NCBI GenBank assembly: GCA_037718865.1
Contig: JBBJMP010000010.1
Coordinates: 124,001 to 188,000, forward strand
DNA length: 64,000 bases
From: JADCRZ01 sp037718865
Lineage (GTDB): Bacteria; Bacteroidota; Bacteroidia; Chitinophagales; Chitinophagaceae
Direction: 5' to 3'
Each line of letters starts with the position of its first letter. Positions within the stretch are counted from its first letter, which is position 1. This document shows positions 63,917 to 64,000 of this stretch, piece after piece. The notes under the pieces are model-generated. The model was given only the letters and a program-made list of their open reading frames with translations. It made no database searches and was not told the DNA's origin. Both the position numbers and the translations under genes were made by a program.

Positions 63917-64000
63917 TTATCCGTCAGTCAGTAATTCCATTGAACTATAACCCATATCTGTTGGACTAATCAAGTTATAAGTCATTGTGTTACTGAATGA
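63917..64000 (-). CDS. Cassette 13: C-terminus of a gene running out of the window
   Basis: The last 27 codons of a minus-strand frame ending LISPTDMGYSSMELLTDG and TAA, three bases from the end of attC M. The frame is open to the window end. The spacing and strand match the other cassette genes. No family can be told. Confidence 0.55.
   Translation of the reverse strand, partial: SFSNTMTYNLISPTDMGYSSMELLTDG

Larger units (their letters stand above)
37050..64000 (-). other. Integron-type gene cassette array (no integrase in window)
   Basis: Thirteen long palindromic repeats (attC A-M) separate twelve complete cassettes and one cut by the window edge. In every complete cassette the GTT-led sequence at one end is the reverse complement of the AAC-ended sequence at the other end, the hallmark of cassettes integrated from circles. 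Genes are read on the minus strand toward lower coordinates, which places attI and the integrase, if present, beyond 64000. The array is heavily invaded by insertion sequences. Confidence 0.8.

Noticed and set aside
37050..64000. CRISPR array as an explanation of the repeats
   Set aside because: Repeats are about 200 bp, palindromic and separated by gene-sized intervals of unequal length; no short regular spacers and no cas genes.

Overview
The window looks like a chromosome segment from a Bacteroidota bacterium, most likely of the Chitinophagaceae type. The evidence is gene content (IPExxxVDY protein, GH3-family protein, paired SulP/DabAB genes, DUF4369-like TlpA protein), several TAnnTTTG promoter boxes upstream of genes, and moderate GC. 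The species cannot be named from the sequence.

Positions 1-36800 are ordinary chromosome. In order: the end of adenylate kinase; a DinB-like protein; a phenylacetate-degradation pair (PaaZ and an enoyl-CoA hydratase/isomerase); an AlkA-type glycosylase; then a five-gene minus-strand block (dabA, dabB, two SulP permeases, a beta-carbonic anhydrase) that looks like an inorganic-carbon uptake cluster. After that come fabG, a GH3-family enzyme, lptB, metF, a TlpA-like thioredoxin, a YceI protein, an aminotransferase, a glycosyltransferase, pterin dehydratase, an M28 peptidase, a DEAD-box helicase, an Fpg/Nei-like protein lacking the usual Pro2, and a run of small stress- or envelope-type genes ending in a metallopeptidase.

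Positions 37050-64000 are an accessory region that I read as an integron-type gene cassette array. Thirteen long palindromic repeats of 168-203 bp (insertions subtracted), called attC A to M here, begin with ..AAC and end with GTT... In all 12 complete intervals between repeats, the 9-10 bases starting at the GTT of one repeat are the reverse complement of the 9-10 bases ending at the AAC of the next repeat: 11 perfect, 1 with a single mismatch. The two ends of a single repeat usually do not match this way. That is the signature of cassettes that have passed through a circular form. Recognised cassette genes are all on the minus strand, with stop codons 3-92 bases from the repeat. This orientation puts the integrase, if there is one, beyond position 64000; none is present in the window.

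Cassette contents are a one-TM protein, a PD-(D/E)XK-like nuclease, a SnoaL-like protein with an AraC regulator, a 245-aa secreted protein, a RAMA-domain gene broken by two one-base deletions, an NHL-repeat gene split by an IS3 element, an ArsR regulator with an SRPBCC protein under a recognisable operator, two more SnoaL-like proteins, and three intervals with no convincing gene. Two of those three are identical copies of one cassette.

Nine insertion sequences occupy the array: four IS110, one IS1111-like, and one each of IS630, IS4, IS21 and IS3. All five IS110/IS1111 elements sit inside attC repeats. In the four IS110 elements, a 6-9 base stretch in the noncoding left end matches the attC sequence flanking that same copy, as expected for the target guide of a bridge RNA. 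IS630 and IS4 are nested inside IS110 left ends, and IS21 sits inside the second copy of the gene-less cassette.
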